DNA of 64,000 bases from Apoda limacodes (taxonomy: Eukaryota; Arthropoda; Insecta; Lepidoptera; Limacodidae): positions 1,736,001 through 1,800,000 of the forward strand of contig OX291545.1 of the NCBI GenBank assembly GCA_946406115.1, in the 5' to 3' direction. This document shows positions 43,300-56,057 of the stretch, piece after piece. How positions within the stretch are numbered: position 1 is the stretch's first letter; each line of letters opens with the position of its first letter. The notes beneath the pieces were generated by a model. It ran no database searches. It had not been told where the DNA came from and saw only the letters and a program-made list of their open reading frames with translations. The position numbers and the translations under genes were made by a program.

Positions 43300-45067
43300 T
43301 AGAGGAGTGTAGCTCGCAGCGTCAAAATAAAAATGAGCTAGCTTGCTAATACTAATTATATATTGCACTCGCTAGCGTGCTTTTCAAATTTCCCAAAACA
43401 GCTGTAGCTCACAACGCGCTCGCGTCTTAAATATAAAAAAACAGTTTTCTCTCTGTCAGTGACTGGGTAAACAAGATTCAAGCATACTACTCTATAAATA
43501 TATAAGACCTTTACATGTAGAGAGTAACTACTTATTATTTACCTCACCGTAAATTTTAATTAGTTTTTTCAATTTCTTTTTCAAATACACTAACATAAAT
43601 GCACAATCTATAATTATTATGAGTCAAGGTTTGTGTATGTGTGATTAGCTCCATAGCGTTAATAACTCTCTAATTGCGAAAAGTGAAAAATTTACTACTA
43701 GTGAGCTAAATCAAAAATATACTTACATACCTTAATATTTGACACATTGCTCACACCTTTATTTGGGTACAGTACCTTAAAACTTTGGGCTAGAGTACAA
43801 TTAAAACGCGTTTTACATCCATAAAAATGATGACAAAATCTAATTTCGGCTGGAGAATAACATTTGGCTGTACGTACAATTAAGGAAGACGTACATTTGT
43901 GCATCTAACAAAGGAACACATTCGTGCGAGGCCATTTCATTTCTCAACGTGTACAATGTACATATGAACATGTTATATAAAATGTACACATGTACACGAA
44001 CAGAAAGAAAGTGAATCGTTCCCTGGCAGCAGTTCCATTAGTGGCCTGTCACCGCCCGGTTCAACGAAAGAAATGAATGAAAAGAAAAAAAAAAAGAAAG
44101 CTACGAAGAAAAAGTAAAAAAGTTTTTTCGAAGATATACATCAGTCGAAGCGATTTTCCATCTATTGTTACAGTGGAATTCCTGCTGACCTACTTTGCTT
44201 GTAAAGTGGACGCTTTGTTTTGATAAAATCGTTAAATGGTAGTACAGAAACTTAATGAACAACAGAGTATAGTGCGTGTATAAAATCTTGGCACATCCTA
44301 AAAACATCATAATGGATATAAGTGTGTGTATCCATTGGATACAGGGCAAAACTGTTACAAAATAAACATCAAACTATACAAATATCTCACATACCTACCA
44401 AACAGCTCTTTTATTTTGGCTACACAGTCTCATGAAGTACAGTAGAGGTGTGCCAAGATTTTATAGATAGTCTATACATACTGCTCGATTTGACTTTATA
44501 TATACTATAGATTTCATACAAAACTTGGATTCCATAGTATGAGTATTGTAAAGAAAAAATTTTGTTCCACAGATTTTAGAACAAAACAATAATACAATTT
44601 TAAATATTTAGAGTACAACTAGGCGGCCTTATCGCTATAAAGCAATCTCTTATAGGCAACCTTGGGGATAAGTAATTGAGATAGAAGCAAGGTAAGTAGG
44701 TGTTTCAGGAAAGGAATTGTTAAAAATTGTAAAAAATACATTAACATACATGCAGATACATACACACACATCCATATTTTATGTATGCATACACTTAATT
44801 TCATTTACTTATATTTTCGTGGTTGTTTAACATTATTATTAAAATATATTGGTTATACCACGGTTACCACTTGATTCCGCTTCCAATCGCTGAATAGAAT
44901 TATTTAGCCCTAAAGTATTTTTTACGGGGCGACACTAAATACCGAATATGGGTTGTGAGTCGATTAACATTCGGAAATATAAACAAAATTTCAATCGAGA
45001 AGACGGTTTTTAGGTTGTCAAATATAAAGAATCCTGTAATAATAATAGTAAATTAAATAGTAAAAAA
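43300..45067. other. Non-coding stretch
   Basis: A/T-rich sequence with an imperfect TGTACA-containing palindromic patch (43946-43998). No gene is supported. Confidence 0.5.
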
Positions 45068-46936
45068 CCCGACCAAATTACGAATACTCCGATAACCATG
45101 ATTTAAAATTATAACGATATAGCGTTTTATGGTTTATTTTAAATCGTAATCAATAAATTAACGTTTAAATACGCATAAAAATTAATGAGATATCGTGTAA
45201 TTTTTTTAGAAATAAAATAAATTCAAAAATTATTTTGCGAAAATAGCAGTTTATATGAAGCTGGCAGTTAGTAGTCAGACCTAATATGCCAAAACAGAAC
45301 TATGTAAGATGTTAAGGTAACTCGATAGTCTATCGAAAAAATTAGGTCTCATATAGTTTGATATATTAGAAGGGTTCCGTATTGATTTTTTAAAACGGCA
45401 TAATTAACTAGGAAAACAAAAATCAACGCTGCAGTTTTTGGGATTTAAGTAAAATAAGTATTCGTTATCAATAATTTAACGTTTATGTATGCATAAAAAT
45501 CAATGTGAAATCGTGCAATTTAAAAAAAAAAGAATAAAAAATTGCGAAAATAGCGTTTATTATGAAGATGCACCTAGTATGTCAGACCTAATCTGCCAAA
45601 ACAAAACTATATAAGATTTCAAGGTAACTAAATATTCTATAGAAAAAATTAGGTCTCATCAAGTTTGATATATTAGAAGGGGTCCGCATTGATTTTGTAA
45701 AACGGCATAACTAACTAGGAAAACAAAAATCAACGTTGCAGTTTTTGGGATTTAAGTAAAATAAGTATTCGTTATCAATAATTTAACGTTTATGTATGCA
45801 TAAAAATCAATGTGAAATCGTGCAATTTAAAAAAAAAAGAATAAAAAATTGCGAAAATAGCGTTTATTATGAAGATGCACCTAGTATGTCAGACCTAATC
45901 TGCCAAAACAAAACTATATAAGATTTCAAGGTAACTAAATATTCTATAGAAAAAATTAGGTCTCATCAAGTTTGATATATTAGAAGGGGTCCGCATTGAT
46001 TTTGTAAAACGGCATAACTAACTAGGAAAACAAAAATCAACGTTGCAGTTTTTGGGATTTAAGTAAAATAAGTATTCGTAATCAATCAATTAACGTTTTG
46101 ATAAGCATAAAAATCAATGAGATATCGTGTAATTTTTTTAAAAATAAAATAAATTCAAAAAATAATTTTGCAAAATAGCAGTTTATATGAAGCTGGCAGC
46201 TAGTATATCAGACCTAATCTGCCAAAACAAAACTATGTTAGATGTCAAGGTAACTCAATAGTCTATCGAAATAATTAGTTTCATCAAGTTTGATATATTA
46301 TAAGGGTTCGTATTAATTTTTTTAAAACGGCATAACTAACCAGGAATATAAAAATCAACAATGCAGTATTTGGGATTTAAGAGAAAATAGCGTTTATTAT
46401 GAAGATGCACCTAGTATGTCAGACCTAATCTGCCAAAACAAAACTATATAAGATTTCAAGGTAACTAAATATTCTATAGAAAAAATTAGGTCTCATCAAG
46501 TTTGATATATTAGAAGGGGTCCGCATTGATTTTGTAAAACGGCATAACTAACTAGGAAAACAAAAATCAACGTTGCAGTTTTTGGGATTTAAGTAAAATA
46601 AGTATTCGTAATCAATCAATTAACGTTTTGATAAGCATAAAAATCAATGAGATATCGTGTAATTTTTTTAGAAATAAAATAAATTCAAAAAATAATTTTG
46701 CAAAATAGCAGTTTATATGAAGCTGGCAGCTAGTATATCAGACCTAATCTGCCAAAACAAAACTATGTTAGATGTCAAGGTAACTCAATAGTCTATCGAA
46801 ATAATTAGTTTCATCAAGTTTGATATATTATAAGGGTTCCGTATTAATTTTTTAAAACGGCATAACTAACCAGGAATATAAAAATCAACAATGCAGTATT
46901 TGGGATTAAAGTAAAATGAATATTCGTAATCAATAA
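45068..46936 (+). repeat. Left arm of a foldback-like element: six tandem subrepeats
   Basis: The word TGCCAAAACA recurs at about 45284, 45594, 45901, 46220, 46431 and 46750, so units are 307-319 bp with one shortened to 211. Two alternating unit types can be told apart: one with AGCTGGCAG before the word and one with GATGCACCTAG. The outer edge (GACCAAATTACGAATACTCC at 45071) is the inverse of the right arm's outer edge. No protein is encoded. Confidence 0.8.
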
Positions 46937-49120
46937 AATTCAGGGATCAAAGAACCCCTGTGTCAGTCATTCATTGTCGAATACACGGGTAAGCGACCCC
47001 GGGCTCCCGAGCTACTACTAATTTTCCCCATTTCCTTCCAACAGTAGTATCCCCCCAATTCGACGTATCCCACTCATCATCACATCCCAACCCTACTCCT
47101 TGTTCCCTTTACTATTCGATAGGAATGTCGGTCAGCAGCGACCTCCTATAACACTACTGCGCTCGCCAACCCGCTTGCCAGGCATTGCAAGTATGGCAAA
47201 CCCACCAACGAAAATGAACGGCACAAAGAAAAAACGGCCCCTAGTCCCCGGCAGCCCTTCTAGTCCAGGCTACGGTAGCGGCCTTGGTAACGGCGGGGCG
47301 AGGGGTGCGAAGAATCCCCGGCAGAGTTCCGGCTACCAACACCGACGACTGGACCTGGCAACCTACAATGCACGTACGCTGAGGGCCGTCGAGAAAATAG
47401 TAGCACTGGAAGAAGCTACAAGCAAGTTACGCTGGAACGTTATAGGGCTATCGGAGGTCCGAAGACAGGGACAGGACACGATAGTTCTTAACTCAGTTAA
47501 CTTGCTGTACTATCCCAAGGTGGTGTCGGGTTTATCGTCCGCAAGTTCCTCGTCAACAATATCATCAAAGATGACAGTGTGTCGACCAGGGTAGCGTACC
47601 TGATACTCAGAATATCAAAACGATATTCGCTGAAGGTCATACAGGTTTACGCGCCGACTTCGACACACCCAGACGACGTAGTGGAGAAGATGTATGAGGA
47701 CATCTCTAAAGACATACACTCCTCCAAAACACACTATAACGTTGTGATGGGGGACTTCAACGCAAAACTAGGCAAACGAAGTGGTAATGAGCTGAGAGTG
47801 GAGCAATTTGGATATGTACAACGGAACTCCAGAGGGCAGATGCTGGCCGACTTCATGGAAAAGGAAGGTCTCCTTATGATGAATTCCTTTTTCAAGAAGC
47901 GCCTCTACAGAAAGTGGTCCGGATGGTGGCACGAAGGATGAGATTGACTTTATCATGTCGACGGAAAAGCAAGTGTTCAATGATGTCTCTGTGATCCACA
48001 CGGTTAAAACCGGGAGTGATCACCGTATGGTAAGAGGCACATTGAACCTCAACATAAGGCTTGATAGGTCTTGACTGATAAAGTCCACGCTACAACCAAC
48101 AAACATCCAAATTCAAAACCCAGAACACTTTCAGCTCCAACTCAAAAATCGCTTTGAATGCTTAAAGGAAGACGCATCAGTGGACAATACCAACGACATG
48201 TTTGTGGAAACTGTCCATACGGTTGGGTCTTAGTTCTTTAAAACCCACCGTACAAATAGAACAAAAAGACTCTCGGGCCAGACTCTAAGACTTATGGACG
48301 AGACCGGAAACCTTAGGCTGCAGTTTTCGGATGATGCATTGTCATATCGGCGGCTTAATAGACAGATCTCAGAATCACTTGCACGTGACAAACGCCACAT
48401 TAATACAATGCGTATAGGGAAGGCAATAAAACGGAACAAAGGTTCCAAAGTGTTCGCGAGAGATCTAGCGAGAGACCAGAAGTCTTGGAGGAGATCGAGA
48501 AATTCTATGGACAGTTATACACGTCGACATCAAAACTAGTTTGCAGGCCAGCTGAAGACTCTAGAGCTAGACTGACTCGACACTATACCGAGGACATCCT
48601 GGACGTCAGCTTGGACGAGATTAGTATGGCTCTCAAACAGCTGAAAAACAAAAGGCACCGGGTGATGATGGAGTTACGACAAATTTCTGAAAGCGGGTGG
48701 AAAACCGGTACTAAAAGTCCTTCAGAAGCTCTTTAACACCATCATACCCGAAGGTACTTCGCCACAAGCATGGCACAGAGGCGTGGTTGTGCTTTTCTTT
48801 AAAAAAGGTGACAACACACTTCTTAAGAATTACAGCTATATAAAGCTGTTTTCAAGGGTTATTACGAACCGTCTAACTCGAAAGTTCGACAACTTCCAGC
48901 CTCCCGAAAAAACCGGTTTCCGAGGAGGCTATAGTACCGCAGACCACATACATACGCTGCGGCAGATTATACAGAAGTCAGAAGAGTATAATCAGCCCCT
49001 TTGCTTAGCGTTTGTGGACTATGAGAAAGCCTTAGATTCGGTGGAAAGATGGGCAGTGCTACAAGCTCTACAAAGATGTTGTATTGACCATCGGAATATC
49101 GAGATGCTAAAATGCTTATA
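46937..49120 (+). pseudogene. RTE-type non-LTR element lacking its 3' half
   Basis: Interrupted frames encode an AP-type endonuclease: LDLATYNARTL (47350), VIGLSEVRRQGQD (47440), VYAPTSTHPDD (47650), the catalytic VMGDFNAKLG (47745) and DEIDFIM (47942). Reverse-transcriptase text follows: KTGFRGGYSTADHI (48915) and the LAFVDYEKALDSVE motif A (49009). At least four frameshifts separate these pieces. Sequence homology ends in mid-RT at about 49119, where the right repeat arm begins. The absence of the 3' end is odd for a LINE, which normally loses its 5' end. Confidence 0.8.
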
Positions 49121-49742
49121 ATTTATCAAACTTGATGAGACCTCATTTTTTCGATAGACCATTGAGTTACCTTGACATCTTACATAGTTTTGTTTTGGCA
49201 GATTAGGTCTGACATACTAGCTGCCAGCTACATATTAACTGCTATTTTTGCAAAGTTATTTTTTAAATTATTTTTTTTTATAAAAAAAATTACACGATAT
49301 CTAATTGATTTTTAAGCGTATTGAAACGTTAATTAATTGATAACGAAAACTTATTTTACTTAAATTCCAAAAACTGCATCGCTGGTTTTTTTTTCTTGTT
49401 AACTATGCCGTTTTAAAAAAATCAACACGGAACCCTTCTAATATATCAAACTTGATGAGCCCTAATATTTTCGATAGACTATTGAGTTACCTTGACATAT
49501 TACATAGTTTTGTTTTGGTAGATTAGGTTTGACATACTAGCTGCCAGCTTCATATAAACTGCTATTTTTGCAAAATTATTTTTTGAATTTAGTGCATTTA
49601 TAAAAAAATTACACGATATCTCATTGATTTTTATGCGTATTTAAACGTTTATTTATTGATTATGAATTAAACTAAACCATAAAACGCTATATCGTTATAA
49701 TTTTAAATCTTATTTATCGGAGTATTCGTAATTTGGTCTGGT
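49121..49742 (-). repeat. Right arm of the foldback-like element: two inverted subrepeats
   Basis: Two units about 319 bp apart (TTTTGGCAG and TTTTGGTAG words near 49193 and 49512) are reverse complements of the left-arm units. The outer edge CGTAATTTGGTC (49727-49738) mirrors GACCAAATTACG at 45071. Confidence 0.8.
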
Positions 49743-51574
49743 TATAATTTGCAGCTAACTTCACACCGGTCACGACAGATATGTCTGCCCAATGTAGCCA
49801 CTTGCACAACGCATCTCCGCAGTCCGTCAGCGACCACGATGTATGAAACTGTGCCTAAATAAGGGTTTTTTTTTTCTAAACTGACAATGCAGTTGCCTGT
49901 TGCAGCCATTACTACTCCACCGGGCTTTTGGGGTGAGACTGAAGGAGTCTCAGCCCATATAGTACCCAACGCTCAAAGCCTTGGCTTGGGTTTTCGCTCT
50001 TGGGATCATCCCTTCGACCAGCATGACCTTCGAACCCGAATGTGAGTCAGCGCCAGGAGGGGAGTTCCCCGTTACGCGGTTGCGATTGCGAGTAAGTGGA
50101 GGCGAGAAGCGCCTCGGTACTCTTTGATACCTCGTGTATCCGTGCCTGGAGCATGTCTGGAGCCCACCTCCATTTTTGTGTTAATCTGTCAAACTGCCTA
50201 TATAAATTTATGGTTTATGGTAGTGTGTGTGTGTTTTATCGTAGTGTGTGCACGTCAACCGTTCGTTTTTCAAGTTTTTCAACCGAAAATATTGTTAGTA
50301 ACGTTTCAAAGCTAAACGAACGCTAGGTGTCGGTAGCAAAACTGGCGTTATCAAAAGTGTGAAAAATTTCAATCGTGGGAACTCTTAATCCCAAAATAAC
50401 GCTCTAAAAAAATCATTCAAATACGATTTTGCGTTACAAAGTTATGCTTGAACATGGCCAAAGTCCAAAAAACCCAAAACGGGGTGTCTGGGAAAGTTGG
50501 GAAAAAACTATTCTACTAATATTATAAATACGAAAGTGAGTTTGTTTCATTAACAATTTGTTCACGTCGTACGGAGCATCTAATTAAACTAAAACTTGGC
50601 ACATCTGGGACAGTTAAAAAGATGGAGAAGGGCATAGGCCCCTTTTTCATCTCTTTTATCCTTTAAAATTCAAAAGTTTCTACAGAAATAACTTTAACTG
50701 AATTTCACTTGGACGAACTGCCGATGCAAACTTTTTACTTACATAAACATTAAGTTGCATTAGAAATCCTAAGCCCAGTGATTAAAAAAGAAAGCGTACA
50801 AATATGAACAACAAAAGTAAGTAGGTAGAGAAAAAAATGTATCACTTGCTACATGTCAAAATATATTCCTGTATCGTTTCGACACATCATTTGTTTTACC
50901 GGCACTTTGTTTCACCTGAAGTAACACCTTGTAGTAAGCACCGCCTATTTTTCTCGCTCTAATTGCATTTCATTAGGCATTCGTAACAAATGTTCCGTAA
51001 GCCAACGGACCGGTATCGGCTAATGCAGGATCCAATCAGCGAACGGTCGGATTTACGGCCACCGCACAGTCGAACTGAATAAATATAGCCGCAGATTTAT
51101 TGCCGACACGCAATGAGAAGTCATTTGCATTCTTGCTCCTTGACTAAAGAACGCATGTTTTAGCCTACTGTTAAGTGATGGATTCCTGGTACTTCATTAA
51201 CGTAGAAACGCCATGATTTAAATTTTCATTGGTGTTTATATCGTGTTCCTTCATTGTGGTTAACCTTAAAAATAGATGAAATTACCATCAAAAATATAAA
51301 TCTGAAATGAAAGTCACCATTTTATTAAATATTATCAAAACGCGTTGTTATCGACTTCGCCGACAAAAGAATTGAGACCTATATGGGTGCCAAGTTATGC
51401 ATAGAAAATAGATTTTAGAATAGATAGATAGTTACAAGAAAATTTAACATTATAAAATGAATTTATATAAGAATTTCTTGTTTCTTGGTAAAATTACAAT
51501 GTTTGCTGCTTAAAAGGAAATATAAATTCTTAAATTTTAACAGACATTAACACAATGCATTTATTTCACATACC
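49743..51574. other. Non-coding stretch with a Helitron-like 5' fragment
   Basis: A GC-richer patch at 49745-50160 (CCCAACGCTCAAAGCCTTGG) may be a decayed untranslated part of a retroelement, unidentified. At 50513 the text TTCTACTAATATTATAAATA begins a Helitron-family start that continues for about 280 bp without a matching 3' end. No gene is supported. Confidence 0.45.
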
Positions 51575-51775
51575 AAGTGAACATTCTAGAACACTCCCCT
51601 GTCCATCTCCAAGAGCATTGGGATCTTTGGTGTTGACATCTCCAGCGATCATCCGAGATCATTTGCTAAACGAGGTGAAGCTGGCGACCAAAAAAATTGG
51701 TGTACTCAACAGAGCGAAGCAGTACTTTAAGTCGGGGCAAAGGTTGCTGCTTTACAAGTCCCTTTTTTCTTTATA
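51575..51775 (+). pseudogene. CR1-type LINE fragment
   Basis: The frame encodes DHLLNEVKLATKKIGVLNRA, followed by QYFKSGQRLLLYKSL. This is the conserved helical region after the YADD motif of CR1-like reverse transcriptases. Only this short piece remains. Confidence 0.7.
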
Positions 51776-53174
51776 CTCAATACTGGAACCAGTTAATTTA
51801 AACCGTTCTTATATCTTTTGGTTTCTTAACCTACCAAATTAATAAGGTGTAAAACGCATTGTCGTTCTACATACGTATTGTATATTTTGCATTAAATTTT
51901 ATCTGCCCGGTGGTGTGATTTATAGGCGATATGCGACATTAATTGGCAAGCCAATGGTTCGAATCAAGCTACTTCCGTTTTGAGTATTTTTGTTCAGAAT
52001 TACTTTTTTTTAAGTTTTGACATCTAGTTCTCCCTGAAAAGGACCAGTTGGTATGAAAACTTTTTGTTTTGTTTTAATTAAAACTCATGCAATCAAATAA
52101 CAAAGTTTTTTATTTAAATTTTATATATCATAAATAATGTTTTTGATAAATGTCTCTTTCTTTATATACATGTAAATACATGTTCTAGTCATAAATATCT
52201 AGGATTGATTGATTTATCAGTGAATGTCAAAAACAAATAAGATATTCGTTTTTATGAAGCCCGCTGTGAGGCGCCGCGAATCGTTTCCTCTTAAGTATTA
52301 TTTTGACAGCTGTTTTTGACAGTAGAACCTGTTTTATCTTAATGTAATTGGAGGTAAAAATATCGTCTGTTATCATAATTTGATAGCAGTCGTTAAGACA
52401 TGTCAGAGGCCTTTAAAACTCTGGAGGTCGAGTGGCTTAATAAAAGTCTGTCAATTCGCAATCGCGGTGGACTTTGGTCTGAAGTACGACCGCAGTTTTA
52501 AAGTATGTACAAAAAGTAATTTGACTCGCGGTTGAGACATACTTTAATACAATAACAATTATGTTGTCAACAAAGGAAGCATTGTCTTGTGTATGACTTA
52601 TTTCATTTCATCAGACGCAATGAACTATCTCTGCTATCGCAATAAAATAATAGATTGACGCATAAATGAGCTGACACGGGTTACGAGCAAATTTTCAAAC
52701 TGGGTGCATATCTGGCAAATTTACTCGGCAGCGTATATGGCTGACACACTGTCAAAAAGGTCGTCAAGCTACAAGTACGCGTACTTACTTTTAATTCTAT
52801 CGCCGACTTAAGATGATGTCTTCAAAATTTCGTGGTGTTTGATCAGTAAATGTCAAAAGCAAATGAGAAATTCGTTTGTATGAAGGCCGCTGCGAGGCGC
52901 CGCGAAGTGTATCCTCTAAAGGGACAGTGGGGCATGTAATGGCTGAGGCAAGTGTATGTAATCTGAAAACAGACATATTTTTTACAATGTATTGTACATT
53001 TTGTTGTATGTTTTGTTTTGTTATTGTACATTTTACCCGTCAAAAATTTATTTTATTAAGTTTGACATATTATTATTAATTAATTGGAACAGTATTTTGC
53101 TTCAAAAAGTGCACTAATACTTTAAAGACTACCGCACTTTCAGGTTTCACTTACTGCACTGCTGACGCGTTACT
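51776..53174. other. Non-coding stretch with an ~80-bp direct repeat pair
   Basis: A block at 52208-52295 (AATGTCAAAAACAAATAAGA, then GAGGCGCCGCGAA) recurs at 52838-52918 in the same orientation with about ten differences. The pair could be remnants of short terminal repeats or of a tandem duplication. A tRNA-like motif (GGTTCGAATC at 51956) suggests another decayed SINE. No gene is supported. Confidence 0.45.
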
Positions 53175-53396
53175 TATAATAATAAATAAATAAATATTTT
53201 TGGATATTACACACAGCGCCGTCTAGCCCCAAAGTAAGCAAAGCTTGTGTTATGGGTACCAGACAACGGATATAAATACATATATATTACTTTTTTTTTA
53301 TAAATACATACACATCATACATAAGTACATCCAGACTCAAGACAAACACAAATGTTTATCACATAAATGTTTGTCCAGTGCGGGAATCGAACCCTG
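53175..53396 (-). mobile_element. tRNA-derived SINE, head truncated
   Basis: The body is nearly identical to 9583-9810, including the AGCGCCGTCTAGCCCCAAAG block. Homology stops just after the B box region (GGAATCGAACCC on the plus strand at 53383). The tRNA-like 5' head is thus missing or replaced. Confidence 0.7.
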
Positions 53397-53914
53397 TCGT
53401 GGACTGGGACAAACATCAATATTGTCAAGATGTTTATGTAATATTTTGGTACAGCGATAGCTATATGAATATCCTGCAAGTCTTTGAATCTTAGAGTTTT
53501 AAGTTTTAGCACGCTAAGACCGGTTGATCTTACAAACGTTATATTAAATTCTTTCGTGACATGGGTTTCATATCTGTCTCCCAGCTCATATATAAACAGC
53601 TGCGAAGACACAAAGATTACCAGACTTGCCACACGAAATTCAATAAACACTTCCTAATATATTATCACATTTCTACTGTTTATAACGCCAAAATATAACC
53701 AAATAGTATATACTGTTATTTAAAATATAAAAAAGACAAATTATAAGAATTCATGAGAGATGGTTAGAAAGTATTAAAATGAAATATACAGTAATCTGAG
53801 TGACCTACTAATCGTACCAGACAAGACGTTCAGTAGGAACTACGCCCCTATAGATTCCCAAAAGTACAGGGTCAGAACCGTGGGGTATAAAGAAACATAT
53901 ATAGTACACTAATG
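53397..53914. other. Non-coding stretch
   Basis: An open frame on the minus strand (53650-53397) has no domain and runs into the SINE. No gene is supported. Confidence 0.4.
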
Positions 53915-54260
53915 CCACTGCCCGCAAATGCACCACAACCGGGCGATCGTGAGTATATAGGCCGAGGCGTAGCTGAGGCAGGCATCATTGAGTCCGGTCA
54001 TGCTCGGTTATAGCCAAGGCTTGTATAGTGCTTTTCTCAAACACGAGTGAAAATTCAAAAAATAACATAATTACGTACATGTTTATTTAAAAAACTAATT
54101 ATATTGACAACTGTATTGACAATAATAAAAATAGTTTAGGTAATTTTGCCGCCAATTTGCTGCGTTCAAATGTCGATTTCTTATTTACCTTTTTTAAATT
54201 AATTTATTGGCGCGTTCTTTTTCTTGTGCCAGTCCGAAATTTGAATAAAACTTGAGTTAT
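53915..54260 (+). repeat. Dispersed repeat family B, copy 2
   Basis: It matches 4650-4875 with substitutions and an extra ~40-bp segment near 54050. The shared ends and interior suggest an interspersed element without coding capacity. Confidence 0.65.
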
Positions 54261-55685
54261 AGCTTTAGTTACCAATGTTCGCGATTAAAAATGTCGAGCG
54301 ATCAGCTAAAACATTGCAGGCCGGATACCAGATCCCAGGCCTGTATCAGAGGCAGTTTATCCCAAAGAAGCTTGTGCAAGAAATGGTCTCCTATCGTTTT
54401 CGGTTCTTGTCTCGGCTCCAGATAATTTTTCCTAAATGGCCCGTTTGATTACAATTTAGTTTTTCATTTTATTTTGGAGTTTACTCCTTAAGAATCGATT
54501 TTCATTAATAGTCCCCGATGTGATAATTACATTGAATATTTGAAAATGTAGTAAAATACGATTTTGAGTGCTACGCGTAACCTACTAATTATTAAAATTT
54601 GGTAAACTTATATAACTTTGGTGACAATGAAATAATATGGTATCCTGGAGCAGTTCTGATGATGGAGCAGAAAGGTGGACATAAGAACTCTATAACGGAT
54701 CGACGCAGCCATGTCGAGTTCGGGCTTGTTTGATTAATCTCGACAAGTTCTCTGGTCTTAAATAATATTCAAAGTCTGATGATGAAGGCAAAGGGTGGCC
54801 CAACGAAACTCTGTAATGAAACACGGTGCCCAATCGAATTTGAGCTCGTTTAATTGGCCACAACAAGCACTCTGGGCTTAGATGATATATCCAGAAACTC
54901 CAGTCGCACCTCGGATCTGACAGGCTTTTTTTTTATTTTAGTATTTTTAGCGTAGCCCTACTCTCACATAATTGGTGTTTATTAATTGTATATAACGTTA
55001 AACTTTGTCGTCAAAAATCACTCTGAATAGAGCGAAAACCAAATAATTTCTTGTTGAAAAAAACAAGTTCATTGTATGAGGACCGCAACACATTTTGGAC
55101 ATATGCCACAATATCGCATATCCTGCGCAAATTTTGCATTCTACCTATTGCGCTTCAGAAGAAAGGTCCCATTAAAAATTGGACAGAAGAACAGATGACG
55201 TAGTAATAGGGTTCTATGAACATTGGCACCCTTTAACCACAAAGCTCTATAATTTACTCTGGTTTCCATAATTAGATCCTCAGCAGATTTTAATCGACAC
55301 ACTTTGTAGGTGAACCCTTTTAAATAAATAAAAATGACAAAATAAGTTTACAAACTACAAAGTAATGTAGGTGTAAAGAAAAAAACTTGTGTTCATTAGA
55401 AAACACGGAGAAAAAACTTTAGTAGCTTCAAGTAAATAATACTTATAACCACTAAAATATTGGTAATTCAGAGGACAAGTAAATTACATTGACGGTTACC
55501 AATGAGTTTTACTTATTGTATTTACTAACATGAATAAAATTAGTCTTGTTGGAATAACAGTGTTGTTTACTAAAAACAAGTAAAATTTAATGGATTGCAA
55601 ATAAAGTATTAAACACGTTTACGATCAGCGTTTAATTTCTTCGATACGAGTTGGTCCTGATGCAGCTCTGTGATGCGAAGCGTAC
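54261..55685. other. Non-coding stretch with a ~120-bp tandem pair
   Basis: Two related units start at 54657 and 54778 (both TGATGATG, then AACTCT about 25 bases on, with a final TCTCTGGTCTTA or CTCTGGGCTTA). They are diverged copies of one repeat unit. The remainder shows no gene. The last bases before 55686 (GCGTAC) contain the target duplication of the LTR element, which cannot be confirmed inside this window. Confidence 0.5.
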
Positions 55686-55921
55686 TGTTATATCGGACCC
55701 GGGATTTTAATTTTAAAAAAAATAATTTATTGAACTATAATTAATTTAATTAGAAATTGAAAATAGAAAGTACAATTTTTCAGAGAAGTGGCACGAGTGA
55801 AGGATCGGACTGGACTGACTGACCGGCGAGGTGGATGGGAAGCGTCGAGTATAAAATGCTGACTAGACAGCTGACATCGGGTTAGGGTAGCGGAGCTAGT
55901 ATGGAGATTAGGGGTATAACA
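55686..55921 (-). repeat. 3' LTR (236 bp) of an errantivirus-like element
   Basis: Read on the minus strand, the LTR begins TGTTATACCCC just after a purine-rich tract (CCGGGAGGC) and ends GATATAACA, so its ends are inverted copies of TGTTATA. The same sequence recurs at 63781-64000. The two copies differ at roughly eight or nine positions, consistent with an older insertion. Confidence 0.88.
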
Positions 55922-56057
55922 GCCTCCCGGAGAAGATTAAACTTCCGCGTTTAAAACGCGAATTTTATGAATTAAGGAGTCATAGGTAGGTTCTTGTTTT
56001 AGGGATAGGAATGGGAGAATCATGGTGTTCTGAAGTTGTAACTTCTGCTGTGGGACG

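Noticed and set aside
52843..53079. Overlapping sense and antisense frames near the direct repeat
   Set aside because: Neither has domain text. Both arise from low-complexity TTTTGT-rich sequence.
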